From contig CAJNYU010000745.1 of assembly GCA_905331475.1 (NCBI GenBank), positions 1 to 64,000 of the forward strand: 64,000 nucleotides of DNA. The letters run 5' to 3'. Below, piece after piece: positions 62,881-64,000 of the stretch. Origin of the DNA: Rotaria socialis. Lineage: Eukaryota > Rotifera > Eurotatoria > Philodinida > Philodinidae. The stretch's first letter is position 1. Every line of letters starts with the position of its first letter. The translations under genes and the position numbers were made by a program. The notes beneath the pieces are model-generated. The model was not told where the DNA came from. It searched no databases and saw only the letters and a program-made list of their open reading frames with translations.

Positions 62881-63343
62881 TCAGATTATATAATTTTGCT
62901 AGGAGCTCTCATCATTGGATCTCCAATATCATGTGCAACTACTGAATTACCACATGGAATATCACAACAGTGGGTAGATACCTTTTGTTGGATAACAGAT
63001 AAAAATGTTGCTCCCATACAAATAATTATTCTCGAGTGTCAACGCCAGTTTTTTTTAATTTAATTTTATTAACTAATTATATTTCAATCTTTTCAGAAGT
63101 TATTACCAGTTTACCGTGGTTACTTTGACTTTAGTAATTATTGTTCTCTCTTTTCCCAGCTATATCTGGCATGCAATTCTCGGCAAATCTGGTTATAAAG
63201 TAAAAAATATTGCTTCTCTGATATCTGCTACAAAACACACAGTCGGATGTCAAAGAATGGCAAATATAAAAGAATTAGCTAGTCACATTCAAATAACACG
63301 GCACTATCATCGTCTACATTGGACTTTCGATGAAGATCTTTAA
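62881..63343 (+). pseudogene. Innexin (gap-junction/pannexin family) fragment
   Basis: Two exons: about 62885-63035 and 63097-63343, joined in phase over a 61-nt intron. The first reads IILLGALIIGSPISCATTEL ... ISQQWVDTFCWITDKN, which fits the end of innexin TM1 and the first extracellular loop (conserved G-x-PI-x-C and a second cysteine in the FCW context). The second reads ESYYQFTVVTLTLVIIVLSFPSYIWHAIL, matching the innexin hallmark YYQWV at TM2 with the following conserved Pro and Tyr-x-Trp. A cytoplasmic segment (QRMANIKELASHIQ) ends at TAA 63341-63343. TM3, loop 2 and TM4 were not found in the next 650 bp, and the upstream N-terminus is missing. It is best read as a truncated copy; an intact gene with distant exons cannot be excluded because the window ends at 64000. 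Confidence 0.5.
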
Positions 63344-64000
63344 CGTCGATTGTCACATTTGATTTTGATGAAACGCTCAAGCGGTCATACCATACAAGTT
63401 TCTCATTCTGCATTATAATTTGATGAATTATGTGACTCATTAATGCTACATAAACCTTTTATTTGTTTTGAGAGTACAGATAAACATATCACAAATATGT
63501 GCCGAACCTAACTATGCGACTCTATTCCCAAATTTAATGATTGTATATATGCTCTAGTGATTTCTCGAAGAAATTGTTACTGTAACCGATTGGCTATAAA
63601 TCAACTCTTACAGTTAGAATTCAAGCTGATGGATTGAATTGAGCCTGTTAATTGATGTTCGGCTTCCATACATGACTCAAACTTAAAACATACATGCTGC
63701 ATGCTTATTAAATATAATAGAGACTATTTATTAACAATTTGCTTGTGTTGCTATTGCTATTGTTATTGCAGATTGTCGAAGTGCTTTATTCAATTTCATC
63801 GTAAATTCTGGTATCAAAATAGATATTTTATACCACTTATGTATATTTTTATCTAGATTTATTATATTATGCCTATACTCGCTATATTTTTCTTACTTGA
63901 ATACTGTCTTGGATTTAAATATGTGTTTCTTGGTTTACCAATTATTGGAAAGATAAAATCAAAACATAGTAATTTAGACTTTTTTCTTATGATCTAAACT
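63344..64000. other. Right edge, no supported gene
   Basis: Downstream of the innexin fragment. In-frame text such as LCDSIPKF near 63515 faintly recalls the innexin TLCDF motif but follows a stop codon. The last 250 bp are hydrophobic in several frames without a consistent signal. Confidence 0.35.

Overview
This is eukaryotic, animal nuclear DNA: AT-rich and gene-dense, with many small GT-AG introns (mostly 45-65 nt). The likeliest source is a bdelloid rotifer (Rotaria, Adineta or a relative). This is inference from overall character: compact genes with tiny introns, a secreted Thr-rich NHL-repeat protein, an arginine ADP-ribosyltransferase-like gene, a transporter of fungal type that carries animal introns, an alternative oxidase, and an SLC9C-type exchanger. 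No rRNA, tRNA or CRISPR array was seen. Exon joins were worked out by hand from splice sites, codon phase and family resemblance.

Layout. 1-1000: GC-rich scrap, a 36-bp tandem repeat and the end of a FYVE-like zinc-finger gene (+). 2568-4670: N-myristoylation-motif coiled-coil protein (+). 5878-7804: type II membrane glycosyltransferase-like protein with a DxD motif (+). 10570-12306: 12-helix MFS transporter of the allantoate/anion symporter type (-). 13386-14525: ADP-ribosyltransferase (+). 15118-17244: 26S proteasome ATPase Rpt5/PSMC3 (+). 18648-25546: secreted Thr-rich NHL-repeat protein spread over about 7 kb, with an in-frame TGA (-). 28535-32764: C1orf87/CREF-like protein with polyglutamine (+). 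34993-35774: laminin-G protein (+). 35984-41340: SLC9C-like Na+/H+ exchanger of 1475 aa (+).

41685-41958: frameshifted small stress-protein-like remnant (-). 42874-44093: mitochondrial alternative oxidase with a TATA box and a palindromic CRE upstream (-). 44845-45585 (-) and 46102-48324 (+): ARPC4 and NOP56, divergent around about 0.5 kb. 48725-49776: SLC35E3-like transporter (-). 50330-53292: acidic ankyrin-repeat protein (-). 55281-55730: decayed ~150-bp tandem repeat. 56561-62223: large multi-exon transposase-like locus (-) with several frameshifts and a nonsense codon. It combines an AT-hook, a FLYWCH-like zinc finger, a DDE-like core and a C-terminal ubiquitin-protease-like (C19) domain. 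62881-63343: innexin fragment (+).

The genes do not form an operon or one pathway; this is a normal mosaic of housekeeping, ciliary/sperm, membrane and secreted genes with one decaying mobile element. The strongest leads are the transposase with a USP-like domain, the degenerate voltage-sensor and cyclic-nucleotide modules of the SLC9C protein, the fungal-type transporter, and the AOX promoter.
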